This document shows, in pieces, positions 13,670-22,015 of a DNA stretch of 64,000 nt. Position numbers and translations under genes: made by a program. Numbering within the stretch: position 1 is the stretch's first letter; each line of letters begins with the position of its first letter. The DNA is from Sphingopyxis macrogoltabida (GTDB lineage: Bacteria; Pseudomonadota; Alphaproteobacteria; Sphingomonadales; Sphingomonadaceae), in assembly GCF_001314325.1 (NCBI RefSeq), contig NZ_CP009429.1, positions 1,240,501-1,304,500 of the forward strand, given 5' to 3'. The notes below the pieces were generated by a model. That model had not been told where the DNA came from. It saw nothing but the letters and a program-made list of their open reading frames with translations, and did no database searches.

Positions 13670-16381
13670 ATGAACAAGGGTGGCAAAGTCATGACCGATG
13701 ACAAACGCAGTGAAGCCGGCAGCGGCCAAGGTGGCGGCGACGTTGTTCTGATCACGGGCGCGAGCGGCTTCATCGCCGCAGCGCTGATTGCCCAGCTCGG
13801 CGAGCGCTACACGGTCGTCGGCCTCGATCGCGCCGGCCCTCCAGACCCACCGCCGCCCGCGGCGGCGATCGACATAGACCTCGGGGCGGACGAAGCGGTC
13901 CGGGTTGCGCTTGACGAGGTGCGCGCACGGTACGGCAACCGCATCGCCTCGGTGATCCACCTCGCCGCCTACTACGATATTACGGGCGATCCCAATCCGC
14001 TCTACGACAAGGTCACCGTGCAGGGCACCCGCCGGCTGATTGACGGGCTGCAATCGTTCGAAGTCGGACAATTCGTCTTCGCCAGCACGATGCTCGTTCA
14101 TAAGCCGACCCCCACACCAGACGAGCGCATCAACGAGGACTCGCCGATCGGCGCGTCCTGGGCCTATCCGCAGTCCAAGGTCGACGCCGAGACATTGCTG
14201 CATGAGCGCCACGGAAACATCCCCGTCGTTTATATGCGCGCCGCCGGAGTTTACGACGACGACGGACGCTCGGCTTTTCTCGCGCAGCAGATATCGCAGA
14301 TTTACGAGCACCGCCTGATTTCGCATTTCTATCCGGGCATGCTGTGTGCGGCGCAGTCGTCCGTGCACCGCGACGACTTGGCTGACGCCGTGCTGCGTCT
14401 GGTCGATCGGCGGCACGAACTGCCGTCAGAACTGCCGCTGCTCATCGGCGAGCCCGACGCACCCGGCTATGCCGAGATCCAGGACATCGTCGGCGAGGCG
14501 CTCCACGGTGAGGGCTGGAAGACGATCCGGATTCCGCAGCCGCTCGCGAAAGCCGGGATCATCCTGCAGAACGAAGCGCTCGGCAGCGACGACTTCATCC
14601 AGCCCTGGATGATCGACAGCAGCAACGACCACTATATCCTCGATGTCTCCCGCGCGCGTTCGCTGCTCGGATGGGAGCCGAAGCACAATCTTCGCGACAC
14701 GCTGCCGACGATCGTTGCCGCGTTGAAGCGTCATCCCGGCGCCTGGTATCGGAACAACAAGCTCAACGAGAACCTGGTCGCCTGGAACGACAATCAAGCT
14801 TCCAAACCTGCGGAGCCGGACCACCGCCAAGCTGAAGCGGCAGTCGCCGGAATGGCCGGTATGGATCACGGCGGGATGGACCACAGCAAGATGGACCACG
14901 CGGCGATGGGGCACGAGACCGGCGGCGCGGGCGCGGCGATGTCGGGCCATGGCGGGCACGGCGATCACATGGCCTTGATGGACCGCGATGAGCGCCGTGC
15001 CCGCTGGGCGCTTTACGCCAACATCGGTCTCGGTCTGTGGCTCGCCTCCAGCCCGCTCATATACGATTCCGTGACCACGCAGAGTGTCGGCGAAGCCGCG
15101 CGCTTCGTAACTATTGATCGCGGGCTGCCGTCGATCGAGTGGCGGGCGAACGCGCTGGCGATCAGCGACGTCGTCAGCGGGTTCGCCATCGCGCTGTTCG
15201 GTGCACTTTCCCTGTCAGCCCGCACGAAGACATGGGCGCAGTGGGCGGTCGCATTCGTAGGCATCTGGCTGTTCTTCGCCCCGCTGATCTTCTGGAGCCC
15301 GAGCGCCGCTCAGTACAACAACAACCTGCTCATCGGCTCGGCCGTGATCGCCCTGTCGGTGCTCGTGCCGATGATGCCGGGCATGAGCATGGCGGGCATG
15401 ATGGACCCCAAGAACACCCCCCCCGGCTGGACCTATTCGCCCTCGACCGACGCCCAGCGGCTGCCGATCGTCGCCATGGCGCTGATCGGGCTTCTGACCT
15501 CGCGTATTCTGACCGCGTATCAGTTGGGTCACATCGATACAGCCTGGGAGCCGTTCTTCGTCGGATCGCTGACCGATCCTCGCAACGGGACGGAGGAGAT
15601 CATTACCTCCAACATGTCGAAGGCGTGGCCGATCCCTGACGGCGGGCTCGGCACGATCAGCTACGTGCTCGAAATCCTGATGGCGGTGATGGGCACCCGC
15701 GATCGCTGGCGCACCATGCCGTGGATGGTGGCCTTCTTCGGCATTCTGGTCATCCCGCTCGGCGTCGTCAGCATCTACTTCATCATCAGCCAGCCCATCG
15801 TCATCGGCACGTGGAGCACGCTCGCGCTGATCGCCGCACTCGCCATGCTGATCATGATCCCGTTCGCGCTCGACGAGGTGATTGCGATGGGTCAGTTCCT
15901 TCTCTGGGCACGCCGGCAAGGCAAGCCGCTGATCCGCACCTTCTTCCAGGGCGACGCGATCGAAGCCGGTGGAGAGGACACGTCCGACGCGATGGTCTCG
16001 CCAAGCAGCTTTTGGGCGGACGCGAAGAAGGGTATGACCCTGCCATGGACGCTGACTGCGAGCATCGTCATCGGCGTCCTGCTGATGCTTACCCGGGTCC
16101 TGTTCGGCACGGAAGGCGGTATGGCGAACAGCGATCACGTTGTGGGTGCGCTGGTCATCACGGTCGCGATCATCGCCACCGCGGAGGTTGCCCGCGCGCT
16201 ACGGCTGATCAACGTCGCGTTCGGGGCCTGGCTCGTGGCCGCGCCTTTCCTGCTGAACGGCGTTGGTCACCTTGGTGCCGTGGCCTCGGTCGTAGCCGGC
16301 ATTGCGCTTGTCGGTCTCAGCTTTCCGAGGGGGAAGCGCAGCGCCGAGCATTATGCAAGCTGGGACAAGTACGTGATCTGA
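13670..16381 (+). CDS. Fusion: NAD-dependent dehydratase + Met/His linker + SPW/VKOR-like membrane domain
   Basis: 903 residues in three parts. Residues 20-370 are an extended-SDR NAD-dependent epimerase/dehydratase: Rossmann motif LITGASGFIAAAL, IHLAAYYD, FASTMLVH and the catalytic YPQSK. Residues 390-440 are a soluble copper-type linker (GMAGMDHGGMDHSKMDH, GHGGHGDHM). Residues 445-900 are a polytopic membrane region with three SPW-like motifs (LWLASSPLI, IWLFFAPLI, AWLVAAPFL) and a middle section resembling the vitamin K epoxide reductase fold (SYVLEILMAVMG, QPIVIGTWSTLALI) but lacking its cysteine pairs. ATG 13691 is an alternative start. It follows copCD. The biochemical role is unknown; a copper-linked membrane function is inferred from linker and position. 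Confidence 0.85.
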   Translation: MNKGGKVMTDDKRSEAGSGQGGGDVVLITGASGFIAAALIAQLGERYTVVGLDRAGPPDPPPPAAAIDIDLGADEAVRVALDEVRARYGNRIASVIHLAAYYDITGDPNPLYDKVTVQGTRRLIDGLQSFEVGQFVFASTMLVHKPTPTPDERINEDSPIGASWAYPQSKVDAETLLHERHGNIPVVYMRAAGVYDDDGRSAFLAQQISQIYEHRLISHFYPGMLCAAQSSVHRDDLADAVLRLVDRRHELPSELPLLIGEPDAPGYAEIQDIVGEALHGEGWKTIRIPQPLAKAGIILQNEALGSDDFIQPWMIDSSNDHYILDVSRARSLLGWEPKHNLRDTLPTIVAALKRHPGAWYRNNKLNENLVAWNDNQASKPAEPDHRQAEAAVAGMAGMDHGGMDHSKMDHAAMGHETGGAGAAMSGHGGHGDHMALMDRDERRARWALYANIGLGLWLASSPLIYDSVTTQSVGEAARFVTIDRGLPSIEWRANALAISDVVSGFAIALFGALSLSARTKTWAQWAVAFVGIWLFFAPLIFWSPSAAQYNNNLLIGSAVIALSVLVPMMPGMSMAGMMDPKNTPPGWTYSPSTDAQRLPIVAMALIGLLTSRILTAYQLGHIDTAWEPFFVGSLTDPRNGTEEIITSNMSKAWPIPDGGLGTISYVLEILMAVMGTRDRWRTMPWMVAFFGILVIPLGVVSIYFIISQPIVIGTWSTLALIAALAMLIMIPFALDEVIAMGQFLLWARRQGKPLIRTFFQGDAIEAGGEDTSDAMVSPSSFWADAKKGMTLPWTLTASIVIGVLLMLTRVLFGTEGGMANSDHVVGALVITVAIIATAEVARALRLINVAFGAWLVAAPFLLNGVGHLGAVASVVAGIALVGLSFPRGKRSAEHYASWDKYVI

Positions 16382-16570
16382 AAGCATCTTCAATCACTGC
16401 TGTCCCGGTTCGCGATCACGATCTGGTCGCAGGCGACGATCGCCCGCCAGCTCTCCGGCGCGGCGATGTTCATCATCATGCCCTTGGTGGTCGCGCACGC
16501 CGACCAATGCTGCTAATGAGAGTTGTTCGCATAGTCCGCGACGAGTGAAGCTTGGAATCGACTGACCCGT
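16382..16570. other. Intergenic stretch, 189 bp, possible gene remnant on - strand
   Basis: No promoter copy is convincing here. On the - strand a short protein-like reading frame (about 16391-16510, stop at 16391-16393) runs through HWSACATTKGMMMNIAA and SWRAIVACDQIVIANRD, but has no clear start. It may be the decayed 3' end of an older gene. Confidence 0.25.
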
Positions 16571-18505
16571 ATGCCGTCACCTTTGGTCGCGCTGGTCGCG
16601 TCGCTCATGCTGCTGTTGATACCCGCTACGGCGATGGCCGATACCCGCGATGTTGAAACTGCTTGGCGTCTGCTTGACTATATGGCGGTCGATTATGGCG
16701 GTGCGGTCGCCAACGGCTCGGTCACAAGCGCGTCCGAATATGCGGAGATGACGGAGTTCGCCGCTGGGGTGTCGACGCGCCTGCGCGCGCTCCCGGTCGG
16801 TCCTGAACGGCGAGCACTGGTCCAGCGGGCTTCGCAGCTCGAAGCCGTGATCGGCCGCAGGGGCTCGTCCCAAGAGGTCGCGACCCTCGCGCATGGTCTC
16901 GCCGCCGATCTGCTCAAGGCCTATCCGGTGCCGCTCGCCCCAGCCAAGGCACCCGACCCCGCCATGGGAACAAGGCTATACGTCCAAAGCTGCTCGTCCT
17001 GCCACGGCCTCACCGGCGACGGACATGGGCCTGACGCTGCCAAGCTCGCAACGCCGCCGATCGCGTTCACCGATGCCGAGCGGGCGCGCCAGCGCAGCGT
17101 GTTCGCGCTCTATCAGGTGATAAGCCAAGGTATCGATGGAACCGCGATGCAGAGCTTTGCCGATTTGCCGAACGATCAACGCTGGGCGCTGGCGTTCCGC
17201 GCCGGCAGCTTTGCCGCAACCGATGCGCAAGCGGTCGAAGGCGAACGCCTGTGGAAGTCGGACGCGAGCTTGCGGGCACGAATTCCCGATCTGAAAACCC
17301 TCGTCGCGCTGACCCCTGCCACGCTCGCGGGCAGCATCGGGCAGGCGAAAGCCGACGCGGTGCTCGCCTATCTGCGACGCTACCCCGATCGGGTGATGCA
17401 ACAAGCCCCGGGCTCGCTCGCGGTCGCTCGCACCAAGCTTGCGCAAAGCCTCGCCGCATTTCAGCGCGGCGACCGGCGCGGCGCAAAGGAACTGGCGCTG
17501 TCCGCCTATCTCGACGGGTTCGAGCCGATCGAACCGACGCTCTCGGCGCGCGACCCGACGCTCATGTCCCGGATCGAAGGGGCGATGGGTGAATACCGCG
17601 CTGCTGTTGAAAGCAACACCTCGCCCGATGATGTGGCCGAACGAGTGGCAGTGCTGGGCGGCCTGTTCGATGATGCCGAGGCGGCGCTCGCGCCCGACGC
17701 CGCGACGCAGGCGTCCACCTTCTTAGGAGCCTTCACAATCCTGCTGCGCGAAGGGCTGGAAGCTCTCCTGATCGTGGTCGCCATGATCGCGTTCCTCCGC
17801 AAAGCGGAGCGGCCGGAAGCCATGCGTTATGTGCATGGTGGCTGGATCGGAGCGCTCGTTGCGGGCGGGCTTACCTGGGCGGTTGCCACCTATGCAATCG
17901 GGATCAGCGGCGCGAGCCGGGAACTGACGGAAGGATTTGGGTCGCTGTTCGCGGCCGTGGTCCTGCTCTCGGTCGGAATCTGGATGCATGGCAAGGCACA
18001 AGCTGATCAATGGCAACGCTATATCCGCGAGAAAATGTCTCGCGCGCTCTCGGGCGGGTCGGGATGGTTCCTGTTCGGGCTCGCGTTCCTGGTAGTTTAT
18101 CGGGAAGTATTCGAGACGATCCTTTTCTACGCCGCGCTCTCGACACAGGGGAACACCGCGATGCTGCTGGCCGGGGCCGGCGCAGCGATCAGCCTTCTCG
18201 CCGTCATCGCCTGGGCAATGCTCCGCTACAGCCGGACGCTCCCGATTACGCAGTTCTTCCGCTACAGCTCGTGGCTGATGGCCGCTCTGACGGTCGTGCT
18301 GGCCGGTAAGGGAGTCGCTGCCCTCCAAGAGGCGGGGATCATCGACATAGCGCCGCTCGCCAGCGTGCCACGTATCTCGATGTTGGGCCTGTTCCCGACA
18401 TTTCAGTCGGTGCTGGCACAACTCCTGATGCTTGCCGCGATCGTGATCGGGTTTGCCTGGAACCGCCGCGCCAAGCCGCGGGCGGTCGGGCCGCTAGCCT
18501 ACTAG
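16571..18505 (+). CDS. Cytochrome c - FTR1 family permease fusion
   Basis: 644 residues. The signal peptide (VALVASLMLLLIPATAMA) leads a periplasmic region with a single c-type haem site, CSSCH at about residue 140 (SCSSCHGLTGDGHGPDAAKL). From about residue 385 comes an FTR1 iron permease domain with seven membrane helices. The two REGLE-type signatures are LREGLEALLIV (391) and YREVFETILFY (about 509). Such fusions couple electron transfer to Fe or other metal transport across the inner membrane. No copy of the ECF promoter precedes it; it may be co-transcribed with the fusion gene 189 bases upstream. Confidence 0.9.
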   Translation: MPSPLVALVASLMLLLIPATAMADTRDVETAWRLLDYMAVDYGGAVANGSVTSASEYAEMTEFAAGVSTRLRALPVGPERRALVQRASQLEAVIGRRGSSQEVATLAHGLAADLLKAYPVPLAPAKAPDPAMGTRLYVQSCSSCHGLTGDGHGPDAAKLATPPIAFTDAERARQRSVFALYQVISQGIDGTAMQSFADLPNDQRWALAFRAGSFAATDAQAVEGERLWKSDASLRARIPDLKTLVALTPATLAGSIGQAKADAVLAYLRRYPDRVMQQAPGSLAVARTKLAQSLAAFQRGDRRGAKELALSAYLDGFEPIEPTLSARDPTLMSRIEGAMGEYRAAVESNTSPDDVAERVAVLGGLFDDAEAALAPDAATQASTFLGAFTILLREGLEALLIVVAMIAFLRKAERPEAMRYVHGGWIGALVAGGLTWAVATYAIGISGASRELTEGFGSLFAAVVLLSVGIWMHGKAQADQWQRYIREKMSRALSGGSGWFLFGLAFLVVYREVFETILFYAALSTQGNTAMLLAGAGAAISLLAVIAWAMLRYSRTLPITQFFRYSSWLMAALTVVLAGKGVAALQEAGIIDIAPLASVPRISMLGLFPTFQSVLAQLLMLAAIVIGFAWNRRAKPRAVGPLAY

Positions 18506-18588
18506 CGGCAGGGCAGACAACGCCCCTCTCTAAAGCGTTGCCGCAACCCTGACCGTGCAATGCACCGTCTCACGCGCGATGTAACGGG

Positions 18589-18613
18589 AGGGCGGCGGAG
18601 AAAGCGCCGCCCT
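18589..18613 (-). terminator. 9-bp GC hairpin after the four-helix copper protein
   Basis: AGGGCGGCG (18589-18597) pairs with CGCCGCCCT (18605-18613) over a seven-base loop. It lies nine bases past the stop of the - strand gene and faces the end of the FTR1 gene, so it may act in both directions. No T-tract is seen. Confidence 0.5.
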
Positions 18614-18621
18614 TGGGCCAT

Positions 18622-18957
18622 TTACGCGGCCATCTTGTCGCAAGCCTCGGCGCACTTGCGGCACGCGGCGACGCAATCCTCCATGCCGTCCAGCCCTTCG
18701 CAGCTCGACGCGCACGCCAGGCAAATCTCAGCGCACTCGCGGCAGATATGCCGGTGATGCTCAGATTTCCGCGCCATGAAGTCGATCGCGACCGCGCAAA
18801 TCTGCGCACAATCGGCCATGATCTTCATGTGCTCGGGCGCGGCGTGCTTCCCGCCCATTTCCAGACAATGGTTCATCGCCATGTGAAGGCAGGTCACATA
18901 ACATTCGTGGCAGGCGTCCATGCACGCCTTCATGTCGAGGTTGATCTGGTGCATCAT
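18622..18957 (-). CDS. Four-helix-bundle copper-binding protein (Csp/DUF326)
   Basis: 111 residues with 16 cysteines in CxxxC, CxxC and CxxxxxxC spacing along amphipathic helices (KACMDACHECYVTC near the start, CRECAEICLACASSC and CVAACRKCAEAC near the end). This is the cysteine-lined four-helix bundle of Csp copper-storage proteins (DUF326), which hold many Cu(I) ions. No signal peptide, so a cytosolic Csp3-like store is likely. An ECF-type promoter copy lies 32-58 bases ahead on the - strand, so it belongs to the proposed copper regulon. Either of two adjacent ATGs (18957, 18954) may be used. Confidence 0.93.
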   Translation of the reverse strand: MMHQINLDMKACMDACHECYVTCLHMAMNHCLEMGGKHAAPEHMKIMADCAQICAVAIDFMARKSEHHRHICRECAEICLACASSCEGLDGMEDCVAACRKCAEACDKMAA

Positions 18958-18988
18958 TCATCTCCGGCTGAGCCCCCGCCCATTTGAA

Positions 18989-19015
18989 AATACGCGGCGC
19001 GCGCGCGTACCCCTT
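18989..19015 (-). promoter_or_regulatory. ECF-sigma-type promoter, copy 6 (four-helix copper protein)
   Basis: On the - strand: AAGGGGT (19015-19009), 13 bases, GCGTATT (18995-18989). The upstream element starts with A instead of G; the spacing is exactly that of the other five. The spacer is an unusual alternating CG run. Confidence 0.7.
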
Positions 19016-19499
19016 ACCTCAATCGATCAAGCCAGCTTGCTGGAGATGGCTTTGATCGCTTTCAGCCCCGAGCCGAACCGGGCGATGGCCTCGCGGTTTC
19101 TCTCCAGCTCGCCGTAGGGAAGATACGATATGTCGAGATCGGCGACGCGGCTGAACGCGGGACGCTGTAACTGCGCGCGGACATCCGCCTCGCGGGCGTC
19201 GGGTGCGACCAGAAACAGCCCTGCGGTCGCGTGGAGGTCGCTGCCGCTCAGCGCCAAGTCGAGCATGCGCACAATGCCCGAGTAGATCGACGTCGAATGC
19301 TCGACCTCGAACGCTGCCGCGACGTGATCGCCGCCGCGCTCAAGCCACAGCACGTCGATTAGACGGATGGAATCCGCCCCCTTGGAGGTTGCGATGGAGG
19401 CGGGCAGGCGCTCAAGGCACCCATGTCCCAACGGCGATCCATTGAAGGCACGGCTGCGGTCGTTCGATGCGATCCACACGTCATAGCCGAGCGCGAGTC

Positions 19500-20272
19500 C
19501 TAGGGCGTAGACTCATTAGCGGCGATCCATAGGCGTGTGCAGAAGAGCTTGATGGCAGCGAGGAAGTTATCGCTTCGTTTGTCGTATCTGGTGGCCAAGC
19601 CTCTGGCGTTTTTGAGTTTCCCGAAGAAACGCTCGACCAGATTACGGTAGCGATACAGGAAGCTGCTGAACGCGAAGCCTTTGCGACGATTGCGCTTGGC
19701 TGGGATGTTGGCGAAGCCACCCTGCGCGGTGATCTGACTGCGAATGGCATCGCTGTCATAAGCCTTATCGGCGAGAAAGGTGGTGGCGTTCGGCACGGCG
19801 GCCAGCAGCCTCTCGGCCTCACGGCAATCGCTCGCCTGGCCTTCGGACAGATGCAGTTGGATCGGCAGGCCGCGACCATCAACCAGGGCATGGATCTTGG
19901 TTGTCAAACCGCCCCGGGAACGTCCCATGCAGCGATTTGGGTCCCCCTTTTTAGGGTCGCACCGTGCTGGTGGACCCGGATGGAAGAACTGTCGATCATG
20001 ACCAACTCGCCGTCGAAGGCTTGGCTCACCGCTTCGAGAAGGCGGTCCCACACACCGGCTTTGCGCCAGCGCACGAAACGGTTGTAGCAGGTGGTATGTG
20101 GGCCATAGCGCTCGGGAATATCAGCCCAAGGACTGCCCGTGCGAAAGCGCCACAATATCCCGTCGATGACCCGCCGGTCATCCACACGCGGAACCCCGCG
20201 AGGCTTGTTCGGCAACAACGGCTCGATCACCAGCCACTCATCATCGGTCAGTTCAAATCTACGACGCGTCAT
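19500..20272 (-). CDS. IS427-group DDE transposase (second element), -1 frameshift
   Basis: The first phase starts at ATG 20272 (GGAAGGAG six bases ahead) and carries EPLLPNKPRGV, the aspartate motif MIDSSSIRVHQHG and a C-terminal tail. The second phase carries GRSRGGLTTKIHAL, LADKAYDSD and YRNLVERFFGKLKNARG. The likely -1 slip site is CTA AAA AGG, reverse complement of the bases near 19950. The TAG stop lies in the CTAG target copy. The product is clearly related to, but not a copy of, the transposase at 2615-3414. Confidence 0.88.
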
Positions 20273-20342
20273 CCAAAGCTCCTTCCCGAAGCCTTGAATC
20301 AACCGCGCCCGCGCCGCGCAAGTCAGTTTATGAGTTTACGGC
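19504..20342 (-). mobile_element. IS5-family (IS427 group) element interrupting a nuclease gene
   Basis: 839 bp. The ends are GGCGTAGACTCATTAGC at 19504 and, reverse-complemented from 20342, GCCGTAAACTCATAAAC. They are flanked by CTAG at 19500-19503 and 20343-20346. Flanking sequences rejoin into one open frame when the element and one CTAG are removed, which proves the insertion point. Confidence 0.9.
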
Positions 20343-21291
20343 CTAGATCGCGAAGCCATGCTTGGATTTCAGTATGGGTGCGCTCGTTCTCGCCTTCGCG
20401 TAGCGCCGCCTTGCTGAGCGTGCGCGCCTCCTCGCGCGCCGTCTCAAGCCGTTGTCCCCAACTTGCCAGCGCCTCGCCGCTAACATCGAGAGGAGGGGCC
20501 GGGTAGCGATCGAAGCCGATGTCGAACAGCAAGCCGCCAATCGCACCCAGGTCGTTCGATAGCAGGTCGCGGTGGCGATCGTTCAAGTCGAGTACACCCG
20601 ACCGCATCGCCAGAAAATGCTCCCAGCTCCCGAGCTTCACCTTCGCGCCGGTCAGCGCGTTGTAGCCTTTGACGATCGCGGTGTTGAAGGGCGGCACCAG
20701 CGTCGGGTGAAGAAAATAGAGCAGGTTGGCGACCGCTGGCCCGAGCCCCTTGATCTTCAAGCGATCGATCGTGTGGATATGGCCAATAATTTCCTCGGCC
20801 GTGTCGCAACACGAACAGGCGTCGAGCAAGTGACCGAACGCCCGCTGGTTCTCCGGGTTTTCGTAGATATCGGGTATGCGGAGCTTCGGTTTCCAGAGAA
20901 AGGCGTGGTCGGCGCCTTTGAAAATTTGACGCTGCTCTGCGACGGAATGAACGACCGTTTCGAGCGACGATCCCCGGTAGGCGACGCCGAACGTGCCGCG
21001 CTCGATCTCACCAACGACCTGGCCAATACCACGCCGGATCGAGCGGAAGTTTTTCAACCGTTCGTCCCACAGAAACCAGCTTCGGTAGGTTGCGCCAGGA
21101 TCGTCACGCCAACGGGCAATAAGACGACGAACGAGGCCACCGTGATCCTCTCCGGTAGTAATTTGGTCGGGTTGCGTGGCCATATTGTCGGTGTGATCCC
21201 CATTCGCTGAACCAAGACCTAAGCCCCTGGTCGGTGACCGTCGAGCTTCTTGATTCAGCATATCGGACCGCGAATGACGTGCTCCCCGTTT

Positions 21292-21405
21292 TCAGGCCGC
21301 TGATAAGTTAGCTTCGGTGTCCTCATTCCCCTGACGGGGGCGGTTGGTGAACTCGGCGGGTGCCATGCCGCCGAGGCTGCTGTGGGGACGCACGGTGTTG
21401 TACAA
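21292..21405 (-). pseudogene. IS3-family transposase (OrfB) C-terminal remnant
   Basis: On the - strand the frame reads LYNTVRPHSSLGGMAPAEF and then TNRPRQG before a stop at 21292-21294. This is the conserved C-terminal end of IS3-type integrase transposases (YNxxRPHSSLGG). The rest of the element is missing; sequence upstream belongs to a different element. I cannot identify the IS3 end sequence with confidence. Confidence 0.75.
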
Positions 21406-21422
21406 CGAGACGACGGAACGCC

Positions 21423-21747
21423 CATGGGACCGACGTTCGCGAAGTTCTTTATCAGTGGCATCCCTGGACCGGGCTTCAGGTTTACATTCATGAAGTAGTC
21501 GAGCGCGCGGGGTGCGGCGTTTTCCGTTGCAGCATCGCAGGATCGGCGGCCGATCGCTGGCTCGAGATCCCAGCCTGGATGTTCGACCGCGCGGTTTGCA
21601 GCATGATGCGTGTCGACCACGCTCCCCGCGTCAATATTGGCGCGCTGGTTGCCTTGGTGAAGCTGCTGCAGGCGACGCGGCCGGTTTCGGCTTCATTGGT
21701 TTCAGGCGCAGCATCGGGCTCTCACGACTCACATCGGGGAGGTCTCC
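21423..21747 (+). pseudogene. 5'-truncated accessory ORF of a recombinase-type element
   Basis: The frame contains YQWHPWTGLQVYIHEV, ADRWLEIPAWMFD and a predicted helix VNIGALVALVKLLQ. I recall similar short proteins (WHPL...; IPxWMLD) sitting in front of a small ORF and a large serine recombinase in alphaproteobacterial mobile units. The N-terminus is missing where it meets the IS3 remnant, and the natural 3' end is unclear because the frame runs on into the next gene. Function unknown. Confidence 0.45.
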
Positions 21748-21945
21748 ATGCCGCGCAAGTCCATGACGTTTCAGTTCGATCTGTTCTCCAGGCCCCACGG
21801 TTCCGGGATCGCGCAGAGACCGCGTTGGCAGACTCTGCCCGCGCCGACGCGGCAGACGCTGACGCCATTGATCGTGCGCCTGCTTCTCGCCCATGCCGAC
21901 GGCGGCCCCGTCGCGGAGCTGCAGGAGATGCGCGATGATCTTTGA
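21748..21945 (+). CDS. Small ORF of the recombinase unit
   Basis: 65 codons (PRKSMTFQFDLFSRPHGSG at the start, VAELQEMRDDL at the end). It is intact and its end overlaps the start of the recombinase fragment (ATG 21935), the usual arrangement in this type of element. No domain is recognised. With the recombinase cut to 26 codons it is unlikely to matter. Confidence 0.5.
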   Translation: MPRKSMTFQFDLFSRPHGSGIAQRPRWQTLPAPTRQTLTPLIVRLLLAHADGGPVAELQEMRDDL

Positions 21946-22015
21946 GAAGATCGGGGCTCAGCATCTCGAGCGCAAGGCGATCCTGTATGTGCGGCAGTCA
22001 TCGGCCTGCCGCTAG
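21935..22015 (+). pseudogene. Serine recombinase, 5' fragment only
   Basis: 26 codons beginning IFEKIGAQHLERKAILYVRQSS. This is the N-terminus of a large serine recombinase up to the catalytic serine region (VRQSS), then it breaks off at about 22002 and meets a TAG at 22013-22015. The lost remainder (normally several hundred residues) marks a deletion or recombination junction. Confidence 0.7.

Larger units (their letters stand above)
19027..21183 (-). pseudogene. Putative HhH / PD-(D/E)XK nuclease, split by an IS element
   Basis: Two pieces on the - strand (21183-20343 and 19499-19027) flank an IS. Removing the IS and one CTAG copy joins them in frame: the reading passes WLRDLG to LALGYDVWIASNDRSR with no lost or gained base. 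The N-terminal part contains a helix-hairpin-helix-like segment (IKGLGPAVANLLYF). The C-terminal part has IDVLWLERGG then AAFEVEHSTSIYSG, a plausible PD-(D/E)XK core (D...ExE). The intact product, about 437 residues, could be a restriction or defence nuclease, though I do not recognise a named family. ATG 21183 is the likeliest start. No methylase is adjacent. Confidence 0.65.

Noticed and set aside
13670..16381. Two genes misread as one (epimerase and membrane protein)
   Set aside because: The frame is continuous through the linker with no stop and with consistent coding; a real fusion is more likely.
16529..16560. Possible seventh ECF promoter before the FTR1 gene (GAGAGTT, 13 bases, GCGACGA)
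   Set aside because: Spacing fits but neither half matches well (the key GGGG and GCGTA are both missing); most likely chance.
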